DNA of 64,000 nucleotides from Phyllobacteriaceae bacterium. Lineage in GTDB: Bacteria > Pseudomonadota > Alphaproteobacteria > Rhizobiales > Rhizobiaceae. This document shows, piece after piece, positions 8,444 through 17,507 of this stretch (the first letter of the stretch is position 1; every line of letters starts with the position of its first letter). The stretch covers positions 1 to 64,000 of the forward strand of contig JANSXT010000017.1 in assembly GCA_024742765.1 (NCBI GenBank). Direction: 5' to 3'. Position numbers and translations under genes: made by a program. The notes under the pieces were generated by a model. The model was not told the origin of the DNA. It was given only the letters and a program-made list of their open reading frames with translations, and searched no databases.

Positions 8444-9058
8444 TCACCGCGCCAGTTCCTTCAGCCCCTGGCGGATCAGCGTCGCGCTGTCGGCCTCTTC
8501 GCCGGCATTCTTCAGCGCGGCGGCAACGGCATTGGCGGCCTGGTCCCGGCTGTAGCCGAGATTGGCGAGCGCGGAGACCGCGTCGGCGACCGGCGCCGGG
8601 GCGGCGTTCTCGCCCAACTCCTGCTTGAGGCCGATAGCGGCCGCGGCCTCGCCGGCGAAGGCGGGCGCCTTGCTCTTGAGTTCGGTGATGATGCGCTGGG
8701 CGACCTTGGGGCCGATGCCCGGCGCGCGGGCGACCATCGCCTTGTCCTGAAGGGCGATCGCATTGGCGAGATCGGCGGCCGACAGGGTGGAGAGGACCGC
8801 CAGCGCGACCTTGGCGCCGACGCCCTGCACGCCCTGCAACAGGCGGAACCATTCGCGTTCGAGCGCGGTCGCAAAGCCGAACAGGCGTATCTGGTCCTCG
8901 CGCACATGGGTCTCGATGTGAAGGATCGCCGCTTCGCCGGCGTTGAGGCCCGCCAGCGTCCGCGCCGGGCAAAAGGCGACATAGCCGACGCCATGCACGT
9001 CGACGATCACATGATCCTCGGCGATCTCGTCTATCGTGCCCTTGAGCTTGCCGATCAT
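8444..9058 (-). CDS. ruvA: RuvA, Holliday-junction recognition subunit
   Basis: A 204-residue protein with the RuvA N-terminal OB fold ([29 protein letters not shown]), central helix-hairpin-helix motifs ([18 protein letters not shown] and [17 protein letters not shown]) and the C-terminal three-helix domain that contacts RuvB ([16 protein letters not shown]). It tetramerises on four-way junctions and loads RuvB. Its ATG overlaps the stop of a PIN toxin gene by four bases (9055-9058), the same arrangement as ruvB with the other toxin gene. Confidence 0.96.
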   Translation of the reverse strand: MIGKLKGTIDEIAEDHVIVDVHGVGYVAFCPARTLAGLNAGEAAILHIETHVREDQIRLFGFATALEREWFRLLQGVQGVGAKVALAVLSTLSAADLANAIALQDKAMVARAPGIGPKVAQRIITELKSKAPAFAGEAAAAIGLKQELGENAAPAPVADAVSALANLGYSRDQAANAVAAALKNAGEEADSATLIRQGLKELAR

Positions 9059-9471
9059 GGATGGGTGTCCGGTGCGATGATGGAAAGGGAGGGAAAATAG
9101 GTGCGAAATCCGGACGGATCGCGTGTCAGAACCGTATATCCGCTCACGGCGGCGTGCGCGCCGATCAGGAAGTCGGGCAGGGTCCGATCACGCGACCCGC
9201 CGCGTCGTCGATATTCCCGGTGTGCCCAGCCGGCCAATGGGGCGGCCTGTTCGGGAATGTGCTCAAACTGCCAGGGCGTACCGCCAAAAAATTCGTCCAA
9301 CCTGGACCGGGTCGCAAAACCGTAGGACACCTCGGCAGCAATCACGATGTTGATCAGGGTGGGCCCGCTTTCCACGGCAGAGGCCACGCGACTGCGCGAC
9401 CATTTTCGCCAAGGTGCCTTTGGATCGATGAGGTCGATCAGGACACTTGAATCAATAATCGTTGCGGACAT
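9055..9471 (-). CDS. VapC-like PIN-domain toxin (module upstream of ruvA)
   Basis: A 138-residue PIN-domain ribonuclease-like toxin, diverged from the one in front of ruvB. Active-site acids are visible in [13 protein letters not shown], in AAEVSYG, in [14 protein letters not shown] and in [14 protein letters not shown]. The start at 9471 (MSATIID) fits the family; six additional residues would be added from 9489. The 5' end overlaps the antitoxin gene and the 3' end forms an ATGA overlap with ruvA. Because the two toxins differ, the modules were probably acquired separately and not by duplication. Confidence 0.87.
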   Translation of the reverse strand: MSATIIDSSVLIDLIDPKAPWRKWSRSRVASAVESGPTLINIVIAAEVSYGFATRSRLDEFFGGTPWQFEHIPEQAAPLAGWAHREYRRRGGSRDRTLPDFLIGAHAAVSGYTVLTRDPSGFRTYFPSLSIIAPDTHP

Positions 9472-9721
9472 CGCGGTCCCGCGTTGCATTCATCACATCT
9501 TCGGCCGACATTCCGCTGTCACCCGTCCCTTCGAGCTTTTCAAGCCATCGCATGAAACGCTTGCGGGCTTCGGATCGCTCATCACGTTCGTTGGACTTGA
9601 CGATCTGAATTCCTTCATCCTCACCCAAATCCACAAATTCGACCTCGCTGCCCGGCGCGATGCCGAGCTTGTCGCGGATGTGCTTGGGGATCGTGACCTG
9701 GCCTTTTCGCGTCACACGCAT
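9452..9721 (-). CDS. AbrB/SpoVT-type antitoxin (module upstream of ruvA)
   Basis: An 89-residue antitoxin starting with the canonical MRVTRKGQVTIPKHIRDKLGI DNA-binding hairpin, followed by EVEFVDLGEDEGIQIV and a charged C-terminal toxin-binding tail (MRWLEKLEGTGDSGMSAEDVMNATR). It starts 64 bp after the ruvC stop. The 5' flank is a long perfect palindrome (9724-9744) that contains the Shine-Dalgarno, an arrangement suited to autoregulation. Confidence 0.9.
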   Translation of the reverse strand: MRVTRKGQVTIPKHIRDKLGIAPGSEVEFVDLGEDEGIQIVKSNERDERSEARKRFMRWLEKLEGTGDSGMSAEDVMNATRDRDVRNDY

Positions 9722-9723
9722 GG

Positions 9724-9770
9724 GTAATACCTCCGAGGTATTACTTAGCGGCGATGCGGGAACAAGTCAA
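9724..9770 (-). promoter_or_regulatory. Promoter and palindromic operator of the second AbrB/PIN module
   Basis: A perfect palindrome with 10-bp arms, GTAATACCTC and GAGGTATTAC, and one central base spans 9724-9744. On the minus strand its centre reads GGAGG and lies 8 bases before the antitoxin ATG, so the operator doubles as the ribosome-binding site and could fold to hide it. Upstream, TTGACT (9765-9770) and TAAGTA (9742-9747) are spaced by 17 bp; the -35 is good and the -10 weak. All of it lies between ruvC and the antitoxin gene. Confidence 0.6.
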
Positions 9771-9785
9771 GAACAAAACGCCTGT

Positions 9786-10301
9786 TCAGGCCTGTGCCGC
9801 GACCCGCTTTGCCAGCGCTGCCGCGCCGCGATGGTGGCTGTGGCAGATGGCGATGGCGAGCGCGTCGGCGGCGTCCTCGGTGTCGAACATGGCCTTGGGC
9901 AGGAGCGTGCGCACCATCATGGCGATCTGGCCCTTGCCGCCATGGCCGACGCCGACGACCGCCTTCTTGACCGCGTTGGGCGCATATTCGGCGACGGGCA
10001 GACCGGCCAGTGCCGGCACCAGCATGGCGACGCCGCGCGCCTGGCCGAGCTTCAGGGTCGCGGCCGCATCCTTGTTGACGAAGGTGGCCTCGACGGCCGC
10101 CTCGTGCGGCGCGTGGTCACTCAGAATGGCCGTGAGCTGCTCGTGGATCTGGCACAGCCGGGTGGCCAGGTCGGCGTTTGCCTCGGACCGGACCGTGCCG
10201 GCGGCTACAAAGCGCAGCGCATTGCCGGCGCTGTCGACGACGCCCCAGCCGGTGCGCCGCAGCCCCGGATCGATGCCGATAATGCGAATCGTTTCGTTCA
10301 T
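9786..10301 (-). CDS. ruvC: RuvC, Holliday-junction resolvase
   Basis: A 171-residue RNase H-fold endonuclease. The four acidic catalytic residues lie in [19 protein letters not shown] (Asp10), in [24 protein letters not shown] and in the C-terminal [18 protein letters not shown]. It resolves junctions made by RuvAB. It is first in the ruv operon, followed on the minus strand by an AbrB/PIN pair, ruvA, a second AbrB/PIN pair and ruvB. It diverges from the TauE-type gene across 10302-10421. The start is ATG 10301, with AAGAGGCAGGC as Shine-Dalgarno. Confidence 0.96.
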   Translation of the reverse strand: MNETIRIIGIDPGLRRTGWGVVDSAGNALRFVAAGTVRSEANADLATRLCQIHEQLTAILSDHAPHEAAVEATFVNKDAAATLKLGQARGVAMLVPALAGLPVAEYAPNAVKKAVVGVGHGGKGQIAMMVRTLLPKAMFDTEDAADALAIAICHSHHRGAAALAKRVAAQA

Positions 10302-10421
10302 GCCTGCCTCTTGGTCACGCTAACCGCTTAACGGCGTGATGTGAACAAAAAGAAAACACCGGTCTGTGCCGCCGCTTGTGCGGGCCGGCATGACATGCCA
10401 CAGGCATGGTGGGGGGATGGC

Positions 10422-11180
10422 ATGACGGGGTTTCCGCTCGAACTGGATATGGCGTTCTGGGCCGTTGTCGCCGCCGCGGCGGTTGCCGGGCTGGTGCGCG
10501 GTTTTTCGGGGTTCGGCACCGGCATGGTCGTCGCGCCGGTGGCTGCGGCCGCATACAGCCCGCAGGTGGCGGTCATCGTCATCCTGATCATCGAGACCCT
10601 GCCGGCGCTGCCCCTTGTGATCCCGGCGGCAAAGCGGGTGAGCCTTTCTGAAATCGGCCCGGTCGTCGCCGGCTATGCGCTGCTGCTGCCGGCGGGCATC
10701 TTCTTTCTGACGGCGGGCGAGCCGACCGCCCTGCGCTGGTTCATGTCGGTGGTGATCCTGATCGTCGTCGCGCTGTTGTGGCGCGGCTGGCAGTACACCG
10801 GGCCGCGCACGGTGCCGGTGCGTGTCGCCACCGGCGGCGTGTCGGGCTTTCTGGGCGGCGCCACGTCCCTGTCGGGCCCGCCGGTGATCCTTTACTGGAT
10901 GGCGCTGCGCACCGGCGCGGGCCATGTGCGATCCAACCTTCTGGTCTATCTGACGGTGGTCGAGATCTTCTCGCTGGCGGGTTTTTACGTCGCCGGCATC
11001 CTGACCTGGCCGTCCATTGCGCTGGGGCTCGCCTGTTCGCCGGCCTTTTTTGCCGGACTGCTGCTCGGCGCGCGCCTGTTCGGCCTGTCCAGCGAAACGA
11101 CCTATCGCCGCGTCGCCCTGTCGATCGTGCTCGTGGCGGCGATCGCCTCGATGCCGCTTCTGGACGGGCTGCGGGGCTGA
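10422..11180 (+). CDS. TauE/SafE-family membrane permease
   Basis: A 252-residue integral membrane protein with about eight hydrophobic segments. The family signature appears early (VAGLVRGFSGFGTGMVVAPVA) and again in the second half (GGVSGFLGGATSLSGPPVILYWM). Family members export or import sulfite, sulfoacetate, taurine-like or other organic anions; the substrate here is unknown. GTG 10341 would add 27 residues without family character, while ATG 10422 is preceded by GGGGGGATGG, so the shorter form is favoured. Confidence 0.87.
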   Translation: MTGFPLELDMAFWAVVAAAAVAGLVRGFSGFGTGMVVAPVAAAAYSPQVAVIVILIIETLPALPLVIPAAKRVSLSEIGPVVAGYALLLPAGIFFLTAGEPTALRWFMSVVILIVVALLWRGWQYTGPRTVPVRVATGGVSGFLGGATSLSGPPVILYWMALRTGAGHVRSNLLVYLTVVEIFSLAGFYVAGILTWPSIALGLACSPAFFAGLLLGARLFGLSSETTYRRVALSIVLVAAIASMPLLDGLRG

Positions 11181-11239
11181 GCGGTTTTGCGTTGCGCGCG
11201 CGCAGGCAACTTGATTAGCTCAACCAAAAAGGAAGGCGC

Positions 11240-12892
11240 ATGGATCAGGCAGATGTGATCATTGTCGGCGCGGGGCTTGCCGGCCTGGTGGCCGCCGCCG
11301 AACTGGGCGATCGCGGCAAGCGCGTGATCCTGGTCGATCAGGAGCCGCCGCAAAATCTCGGCGGCCAGGCCTTCTGGTCGCTGGGCGGCCTTTTCATGGT
11401 CGACACGCCCGAACAGCGGCGCATGCGCATCCGCGACAGCCGGGCGCTGGCCGAGAACGACTGGTTCGGTTCGGCAAAGTTCGACCGGCCGGAAGACCAT
11501 TGGCCGCGGCGCTGGGCGGAGGCCTATCTCGATTTCGCCGCCGGCGGGATGCGAAGCTGGCTGCACGCGATGGGCATGCGCTGGTTTCCCGTTGTCGGCT
11601 GGGCCGAGCGCGGCGGATCGTTCGCCGACGGGCACGGCAATTCGGTGCCGCGCTTCCATGTGACCTGGGGCACGGGTCCGGGCGTTCTGGAGCCTTTCAT
11701 CGCGCGGGTACGCGAACACAAAAAGGCGGGCCTCGTCGATTTGCGCTTCCGCCACAAGGTCGACCGGATCATCATGACGAACGGTGCCGCTGCCGGCATC
11801 TCCGGTAGAGTGCTGCGGGCGGACGATGCGGAGCGGGGCGCGTCGACCAATCGCGATGTCGAAGGCGATTTCGAACTGCACGCTTCCTCGGTGATCGTCA
11901 CCTCGGGAGGCATCGGCGGCAATTTCGAGATGGTGCGCAAGAACTGGCCGCGCGGCCGGCTCGGCGAGCCGCCAGCCTCGATGATCTCGGGCGTGCCCGA
12001 CCATGTGGACGGCTCGATGATCCCCGTCGCCGAGAAGGCGGGCGGCCATGTGATCAATGGCGACCGCATGTGGCACTATACCGAGGGCGTCAGGAACTGG
12101 GACCCGATCTGGCCGCATCACGGCATCCGCATCCTGCCCGGCCCGTCTTCCCTATGGTTCGACGCGACGGGGAACCGGTTGCCGGCGCCGGCCATGCCGG
12201 GATTCGATACGCTGTCGACGCTGCGCACCATCCTTGCGACGGGTCACGATTATTCCTGGTTCGTCCTGACCCAGAAAATCATCGAAAAGGAATTCGCCTT
12301 GTCGGGGTCCGAGCAGAACCCCGATCTGACGTCGAAGAAGTTCACCGAGGTGCTGAAATCGCGGCTCGGCAAGGGCGCGCCGCCGCCGGTCGAAGCGTTC
12401 AAGGAGAAGGGCGAGGATTTCGTCGTCGCCCGCGATCTCGATGCGCTGGTTGCCGGTATGAACCAGATCGCCGGCGGCAATCTGCTCGATGCGGCGCACC
12501 TCAAAGCCCAGATCGAAGCGCGCGACAGCCAGATCGGCAACCGCTTTGCCAAGGATGCGCAAATGATCGCCATCAATGGCGCGCGCGCCTATCTGGGCGA
12601 CAGGCTGATCCGCACCGCAAAGCCGCACAGGATCCTCGATCCGGCCAACGGGCCGCTGATCGCGGTCAAGCTGCACATATTGACGCGCAAGACGCTGGGC
12701 GGGCTGCAGACCGATCTCGACAGCCGGATGATCGGCGCCGACGACAAGCCCGTGCCCGGCCTTTATGCGGCGGGCGAAGTGGCCGGCTTCGGCGGCGGCG
12801 GCTATCACGGCTACAACGCGCTCGAAGGCACGTTTCTGGGCGGCTGCATCTTCTCGGGCATGAAGGCCGGGCGCTCCGGCGACATTGCCTGA
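11240..12892 (+). CDS. FAD-binding dehydrogenase (fumarate reductase/KSTD-like flavoprotein)
   Basis: A 550-residue flavoprotein. The N-terminal dinucleotide fold has VIIVGAGLAGLVAAAELGDRG with the acidic partner VDQE. The C-terminal FAD closure reads PGLYAAGEVAGFGGGGYHGYNALEG. The middle contains SSVIVTSGGIGGNFEMVRKNWP, typical of the fumarate reductase/3-ketosteroid dehydrogenase superfamily. It matches a widely conserved group annotated only as FAD-binding dehydrogenase, and the substrate is not known. The start is ATG 11240 behind AAGGAAGGCGC. Confidence 0.88.
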   Translation: MDQADVIIVGAGLAGLVAAAELGDRGKRVILVDQEPPQNLGGQAFWSLGGLFMVDTPEQRRMRIRDSRALAENDWFGSAKFDRPEDHWPRRWAEAYLDFAAGGMRSWLHAMGMRWFPVVGWAERGGSFADGHGNSVPRFHVTWGTGPGVLEPFIARVREHKKAGLVDLRFRHKVDRIIMTNGAAAGISGRVLRADDAERGASTNRDVEGDFELHASSVIVTSGGIGGNFEMVRKNWPRGRLGEPPASMISGVPDHVDGSMIPVAEKAGGHVINGDRMWHYTEGVRNWDPIWPHHGIRILPGPSSLWFDATGNRLPAPAMPGFDTLSTLRTILATGHDYSWFVLTQKIIEKEFALSGSEQNPDLTSKKFTEVLKSRLGKGAPPPVEAFKEKGEDFVVARDLDALVAGMNQIAGGNLLDAAHLKAQIEARDSQIGNRFAKDAQMIAINGARAYLGDRLIRTAKPHRILDPANGPLIAVKLHILTRKTLGGLQTDLDSRMIGADDKPVPGLYAAGEVAGFGGGGYHGYNALEGTFLGGCIFSGMKAGRSGDIA

Positions 12893-12913
12893 CACAGGTC
12901 GCATTCGGAGGCC

Positions 12914-13459
12914 GTGACCATAGCCGCACAGATCATCTTCCTGCACGGCGCGTCCAGCAGCGGCAAATCGACGATCGCGCGCCGCCTGCAGCAGCGGATC
13001 GAGAAACCGTTCTGGCACATCTCCATCGATCATTTGCGCGATGCGGGCGTCCTGCCGCGTGACCGGTTCGACAGCGGAGAGTTCGACTGGAGGGAGGCCA
13101 GGCCGGTCTTCTTTGACGGGTTTCACCGGTCGCTTGCGGCCTATGCCGACGCTGGCAACAATCTGATCCTCGAGCATATTCTCGACACGGAGGGATGGCT
13201 GGCAACGCTGCGTCGGCTGCTCGCGCCGCACGACGTCTTCTTCGTTGCCGTTCATTGCCCGCTGGATGTGCTGATCGCCCGCGAGGCGGCGCGGGCGGAC
13301 CGTCCGATCGGCAGCGCCCAACGCGATTTCGAGACCATCCATGTCGGCCGAACATACGATCTCGAATTGAGCGGGCTGGATGATCCCGACAGCAATGTCG
13401 AGCGGCTGCTCTCCGCTTGGCGCAGCGGCCGCCGGGTATCGGATTTCAACCGCAAATGA
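12914..13459 (+). CDS. Chloramphenicol phosphotransferase-like kinase
   Basis: A 181-residue P-loop kinase. Walker A is FLHGASSSGKSTIARRL at residues 9-25, followed by the CPT-family ISIDHLRDAGVLP, an LILEHIL strand and VFFVAVHCPLDVLIAREAARADRPIG (lid region). CPT proteins phosphorylate the 3-hydroxyl of chloramphenicol, but many homologues in non-producers have other small-molecule substrates, so resistance should not be assumed. It starts with GTG behind CGGAGGCC and follows the FAD dehydrogenase by 21 bp, probably in the same transcript. Confidence 0.8.
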   Translation: MTIAAQIIFLHGASSSGKSTIARRLQQRIEKPFWHISIDHLRDAGVLPRDRFDSGEFDWREARPVFFDGFHRSLAAYADAGNNLILEHILDTEGWLATLRRLLAPHDVFFVAVHCPLDVLIAREAARADRPIGSAQRDFETIHVGRTYDLELSGLDDPDSNVERLLSAWRSGRRVSDFNRK

Positions 13460-13545
13460 CCATCGGGGCAAGCCTGCCGCCGCCGATATACACGGGCGGC
13501 CAATGCCGCTAGGCTGGTTTCCTGATCGGGCGGGGAGGGCCGGAC

Positions 13546-15033
13546 ATGACGGATGCGGTTGCCATGCCGTTCTGGCTCGTCCTGATCCTCAGCGCGCTCG
13601 CGCTGGTTGCCATATTCGACCGCATCTTCGCGCCGTCCGTCCGCTGGTATTTCCGCCGGCGCGTCAACGACGCGATCGACGAACTCAATGAGCGGCTCGA
13701 TCTCGAAATCCAGCCGTTCCGGCTGACCCGCCGGCAGGGATTGATCGATCAGCTTCTCTACGATCCCGACGTCATCGCCGCGGTCGATCTCGAACACCGG
13801 CAAAGCGGCACGCCGCGCGCCGTGCTCATGAAAGAAGCGGAGAAATATGCGGCCGAGATCGTCCCGTCCTTTTCGCCGCTGACCTATTTCGGCATCGGCA
13901 CGCGCGTGGCCAAATGGCTGTCGCAATTCGCCTATCGCGTGCGTCTGGGCTTCACCGATGATCAGGCCTTCAAACACAATCCGAAGAACGCCACCGTCGT
14001 GTTCGTCATGAACCACCGGTCGAACATGGATTATGTGCTGGTGACCTATCTGGCCTCCAAGCGGGCCTCGCTCTCCTATGCGGTGGGGGAATGGGCGCAG
14101 GTCATCTTTCTGCATTCGCTGCTGCGCTCGATGGGCGCCTATTTCATCCGCCGCAATTCCAAGAACCAGCTCTATCGGCGTGTCCTGGCCGCCTATGTGC
14201 GCAAGGCGACCAAGGAGGGCGTCACGCAGGCGGTGTTCCCCGAGGGCGGCCTGTCGCCGGACGGCACGCTGCGGCCGCCCAAACTTGGCCTCCTCTCCTA
14301 CATGGTGTCGGGCTTCCGCACCGATGGCGACAGGGACATCGTCTTCATTCCGGTTGGCATCAATTATGACCGGGTGCTCGAAGACCGCATCCTGACAGCG
14401 AAGCGGGAAAGGGAAGCGACCGGGCGGGACTACCGGGTGCGGCTTTCAAGGGTGGCCGGCTTTCTGGCACATCTGGTTAGGCTGCGGCTGCAGGGCCGGC
14501 TCTACCGCTACGGCTATGCCTGCGTCTCGTTCGGCGAGCCGCTCTCGCTAACCGAATTCGCCAGGGCCAACGGCATCGATTTTTCCGGCCATCACGAGAC
14601 CGGCGACCCGGTGGAGCGCAAGGCGCGCGAAGCGCATTTTGCCGGCGTGCAGAAGCTGGGCGAAGCGTTGCTCGATGAAATCGGTGTTGTGATTCCGGTG
14701 CTGCCGGTGGCGCTGGTGGCGACCGTGCTGCTTGAGAACGAAGATCACTGGATGGGCGATCTGGAACTCAAATCCAAGGTGTTCGACCTGATCCAGCGGA
14801 TCGAAGGCGCCGGCTATCACGTGCATATTCCCCGCCACGATCGCGACTACATGCTGCAGACGGGCATCCGCATGCTGAAGATGCGGCACATCATGGAAGC
14901 CAACGAAGACGGACTTCACCGCGCCAATCTGAACGAGCAATTGCTGCTGGAATATTACGCCAACTCGATCGCGCATATTGTCGAAACGGTCGGCGCGCAG
15001 AGGCCGCCGGTCTCCCGCGCAACGGCCGGCTGA
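13546..15033 (+). CDS. PlsB/PlsC-type glycerophosphate acyltransferase
   Basis: A 495-residue membrane-anchored acyltransferase: one N-terminal hydrophobic helix (residues 8-26), then the acyltransferase block. The catalytic HX4D is in FVMNHRSNMDYVL near residue 160; FPEGG and FIPVGINYDR follow. Length and layout resemble the rhizobial 1-acylglycerol-3-phosphate or glycerol-3-phosphate acyltransferases with an extra C-terminal domain. The likely role is phosphatidic acid synthesis at the inner membrane. It faces the PIG-L gene tail to tail with only 6 bp between. Confidence 0.83.
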   Translation: MTDAVAMPFWLVLILSALALVAIFDRIFAPSVRWYFRRRVNDAIDELNERLDLEIQPFRLTRRQGLIDQLLYDPDVIAAVDLEHRQSGTPRAVLMKEAEKYAAEIVPSFSPLTYFGIGTRVAKWLSQFAYRVRLGFTDDQAFKHNPKNATVVFVMNHRSNMDYVLVTYLASKRASLSYAVGEWAQVIFLHSLLRSMGAYFIRRNSKNQLYRRVLAAYVRKATKEGVTQAVFPEGGLSPDGTLRPPKLGLLSYMVSGFRTDGDRDIVFIPVGINYDRVLEDRILTAKREREATGRDYRVRLSRVAGFLAHLVRLRLQGRLYRYGYACVSFGEPLSLTEFARANGIDFSGHHETGDPVERKAREAHFAGVQKLGEALLDEIGVVIPVLPVALVATVLLENEDHWMGDLELKSKVFDLIQRIEGAGYHVHIPRHDRDYMLQTGIRMLKMRHIMEANEDGLHRANLNEQLLLEYYANSIAHIVETVGAQRPPVSRATAG

Positions 15034-15039
15034 GCCGCC

Positions 15040-15843
15040 CTAAGTACCGGCGATGCTCCAGAACGCCTCATGCGCGGCGAGCCGATAGGTCTGCGGCCAG
15101 TAGCGGTGCGGTCGTGGCGGGCGCCGGTGCTGCGAGCTGTACGCTGCGACCATGGCGAGCTTGTCCGGAAGGCCCGCCCCGACATCCAGATAATGGCGCT
15201 CAAGCCGTCCGGGCACCCGTTCAGACAGGCGTCCAAGGCCCAGTGCGCGCCGGCGAAAAGAGGACGAATAGGGCAGGTCCTCGTAGAACAGGACCCGGTA
15301 TCGCTCGCCCAGGCGAGGCATGAGGTCCGCCACCACGCGCATCGTCGCATAATGGTTGATGTGCCGCCCGATGGCGGCGGGGCAGAACAGATTGATCGGC
15401 GCGGAAGCTTTGGCCGCGATTTTGTTCAGCGTGTCGAGCAAAGGCGCGCGCAACTGCCCCATGTCCTCCTCAAGTCCCGCAAGGTCCTTGGGGTGCCGGG
15501 CGCGCAGCGGCGGCTCTTCCAGGTCGAGCTTCAGCCGGTCAAGACCCGCAGCGTCGGCAAACCGGGCATCCTCGTCGTCGCGCAAGGCGCTGATCGACGC
15601 CACGTCCCAGTCGCCGCTGGCCGCGATTTCGGCATTGGGCAGGTTGAGCGATCGCGTGAACAGGTTGATCAGCGTGCCATGGCCGATGGTCGTCGCAAGC
15701 ATGCCGAGCGAAAAGGCGATGTCGTCATAATGCGGCGACAGGAAGACGTTTCGGCCGGCCTTGAGCGTGTCCAGCATGGCCGGCGCGCCGACCGCGACAT
15801 TGCGGCCTGCCGTCAGGGCCTTGCCGAGCGCGATGCCCGTCAC
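15040..15843 (-). CDS. PIG-L family deacetylase
   Basis: A 267-residue LmbE/PIG-L-type zinc-dependent N-deacetylase. The metal-binding motif appears as [13 protein letters not shown] (family HPDDE variant with Tyr for Pro), with further ligand [14 protein letters not shown]. Substrates in the family are N-acetylglucosamine conjugates; the acceptor here is unknown. The ATG at 15843 overlaps the yebC stop (ATGA), so translation is coupled to yebC. An internal Met at residue 23 is closer to the domain start and is an alternative. Confidence 0.85.
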   Translation of the reverse strand: MTGIALGKALTAGRNVAVGAPAMLDTLKAGRNVFLSPHYDDIAFSLGMLATTIGHGTLINLFTRSLNLPNAEIAASGDWDVASISALRDDEDARFADAAGLDRLKLDLEEPPLRARHPKDLAGLEEDMGQLRAPLLDTLNKIAAKASAPINLFCPAAIGRHINHYATMRVVADLMPRLGERYRVLFYEDLPYSSSFRRRALGLGRLSERVPGRLERHYLDVGAGLPDKLAMVAAYSSQHRRPPRPHRYWPQTYRLAAHEAFWSIAGT

Positions 15844-16592
15844 GCGCTCAGCCGCTCCATCACATCGTCGGCAATGTCTTCGTTCGAATAGACGTTCTGG
15901 ACGTCATCATCCTCGTCGAGCGCGTCGAGCAGCTTTAAAAGCGTGCCGGCCTTGTCCTCGTCGACGGGTGTCTCGTTCTGCGGCTTCCAGATCGCATTGA
16001 CCGATTCGGCCTCGCCCAGCGTTGCTTCGAGCGCCTTGGAGACGGCGCCCAGATCCTCGAAGGCGCAAGTGATGGTGTGGCCGTCCTCGCTGGTCTCCAC
16101 ATCCTCGGCACCCGCCTCGATCGCCGCTTCCATGACCGTGTCGGCATCGCCCGCCTCGGGCTTGTAGACGATCTCGCCGACGCGATCGAACATGAAGGAG
16201 ACCGATCCGGTTTCGCCCAATGAGCCGCCATTTTTCGAGAAGGCGGCGCGGATGTTGGAGGCCGAGCGGTTCAGATTGTCGGTCAACGCCTCGACGATGA
16301 CCGCAACGCCGCCGGGGCCATAGCCCTCATAGCGCATCTCCTGATAGTCCTCACCGCCAGCGCCGGTGCCCTTGTTGATGGCGCGCTGGATATTGTCCTT
16401 GGGCATGGACTGGCCCTTGGCGTTCTGCACGGCGAGACGCAGGCGCGGGTTCATGTCCGGATCGGTGACGCCGGCGCCCATCTTCACCGCAACGGTGATC
16501 TCCTTGGACAGGCGCGAGAAGAGTTTGGAGCGCGCCGCGTCCTGCCGGCCCTTGCGGTGCATGATGTTCTTGAATTTGGAATGACCTGCCAT
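15840..16592 (-). CDS. yebC: YebC/PmpR family transcriptional or translational regulator
   Basis: A 250-residue protein of standard length. The signature start is [18 protein letters not shown], then [16 protein letters not shown] and [25 protein letters not shown]. The acidic C-terminus has [19 protein letters not shown]. Family members are DNA-binding regulators and, in recent work, ribosome-associated factors helping with difficult sequences such as polyproline. In many bacteria it lies next to ruvC; here about 5.5 kb of other genes lie between them. The start at 16592 was chosen from the invariant MAGHSK. Confidence 0.95.
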   Translation of the reverse strand: MAGHSKFKNIMHRKGRQDAARSKLFSRLSKEITVAVKMGAGVTDPDMNPRLRLAVQNAKGQSMPKDNIQRAINKGTGAGGEDYQEMRYEGYGPGGVAVIVEALTDNLNRSASNIRAAFSKNGGSLGETGSVSFMFDRVGEIVYKPEAGDADTVMEAAIEAGAEDVETSEDGHTITCAFEDLGAVSKALEATLGEAESVNAIWKPQNETPVDEDKAGTLLKLLDALDEDDDVQNVYSNEDIADDVMERLSA

Positions 16593-16677
16593 GGCGGTTC
16601 TGTTCTGCTTGACGTTTTCGAAATCCCGCGCGCTTTTATGAGAGAACGCACGCAACGTCCAGATTGGGAAGAGATGG

Positions 16678-16959
16678 ATGACGGAATTCGGTGTGGCGCT
16701 GGCGATGATCGCCATGTTTGTCTGGCTGCTGTTGAAGGAGAATTCGCGGCGCGGGGTGAAGACCGTGCGCGCCTATCTGTTCATGGCCGCGCTCAATGAG
16801 GGCAAGAGCGTCGCGGAGGCCAACGAGGCGGCAAAGGTCGATCCCAAAAACATTCCCAAGAGCCACATTCGCGCGACCATGCTCTATCTGCAGGAGCACC
16901 ATCGCGGCAAGCAGGGTCCGCTGATGAAGAAGGCCGAGGCGGCAGGGCTTGAATGGTGA
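16678..16959 (+). CDS. Small conserved membrane-anchored protein, function unknown
   Basis: A 93-residue protein with an N-terminal membrane helix (residues 4-19) followed by a basic helical soluble part ([22 protein letters not shown], then [21 protein letters not shown]). It resembles a small family found across rhizobia with no assigned role. It has a good Shine-Dalgarno (GGGAAGAGATGG) and its stop is 8 bp before the GFA gene, so the two are probably co-transcribed. Confidence 0.75.
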   Translation: MTEFGVALAMIAMFVWLLLKENSRRGVKTVRAYLFMAALNEGKSVAEANEAAKVDPKNIPKSHIRATMLYLQEHHRGKQGPLMKKAEAAGLEW

Positions 16960-16966
16960 GGGCGTG

Positions 16967-17437
16967 ATGAGCGGTGCATTCCACCAGCGGGGCGGCTGCC
17001 AGTGCGGCGCCGTCCGTTACACGCTGACCGAGCGGCCGCGGGCCGTCTATTGCTGCCACTGCATCGAGTGTCAGAGACAATCCTCTTCGGCGTTCGGCAT
17101 ATCGGTGCGCGTGCGGCGTGCGGCCCTGTCGGTCGAGGGCGAGACCGCCAAGTTCAACAAGACATCCGGCGACAGGCTGACCGTGTGCGAATTCTGCCCG
17201 CACTGCGGCAGCCGCCTTTTCCACAACCGGCCGGCCCATGAGGCGCTGCTGACCATCAAGGGCGGCACGTTCGACGATACAAGCTGGCTGAAACCGGCCG
17301 GCCATATCTGGCTGACGTCAAAACAGGCCTGGGTTTTGATCCCCGAAGACGGGTTGCGTTTTGACACCCAGCCGGACGACTATGACATCCTGAGCGCCCG
17401 CTACGCAGAGCAGTGGGGACTGCCGGGCCGGGACTGA
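16967..17437 (+). CDS. GFA-family zinc protein (Gfa/CENP-V fold)
   Basis: A 156-residue Gfa-like protein. Zinc ligands are evident in GGCQCGAVRYTL, YCCHCIECQRQSSSAFG and EFCPHCGSRLFHN. Despite the family name (glutathione-dependent formaldehyde-activating), most members are uncharacterised carbon-sulfur lyase-like proteins. The ATG at 16967 was chosen; a TTG six codons upstream overlaps the preceding gene. Confidence 0.88.
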   Translation: MSGAFHQRGGCQCGAVRYTLTERPRAVYCCHCIECQRQSSSAFGISVRVRRAALSVEGETAKFNKTSGDRLTVCEFCPHCGSRLFHNRPAHEALLTIKGGTFDDTSWLKPAGHIWLTSKQAWVLIPEDGLRFDTQPDDYDILSARYAEQWGLPGRD

Positions 17438-17507
17438 CAGACCCGGCAAGATGGTGCGGGCGTTCGATCCGGGAGGGGGGAACCGAGTTTCGTTTTCGGG
17501 AGTGCCG

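Noticed and set aside
12914-13459. Chloramphenicol resistance determinant
   Set aside because: The fold matches CPT-like kinases, but such homologues are common in non-resistant bacteria and substrate residues cannot be judged here.
12152-13471. 439-codon antisense frame across the FAD dehydrogenase and CPT genes
   Set aside because: Both plus-strand genes have complete motifs; the antisense translation is low-complexity and has no recognisable domain.
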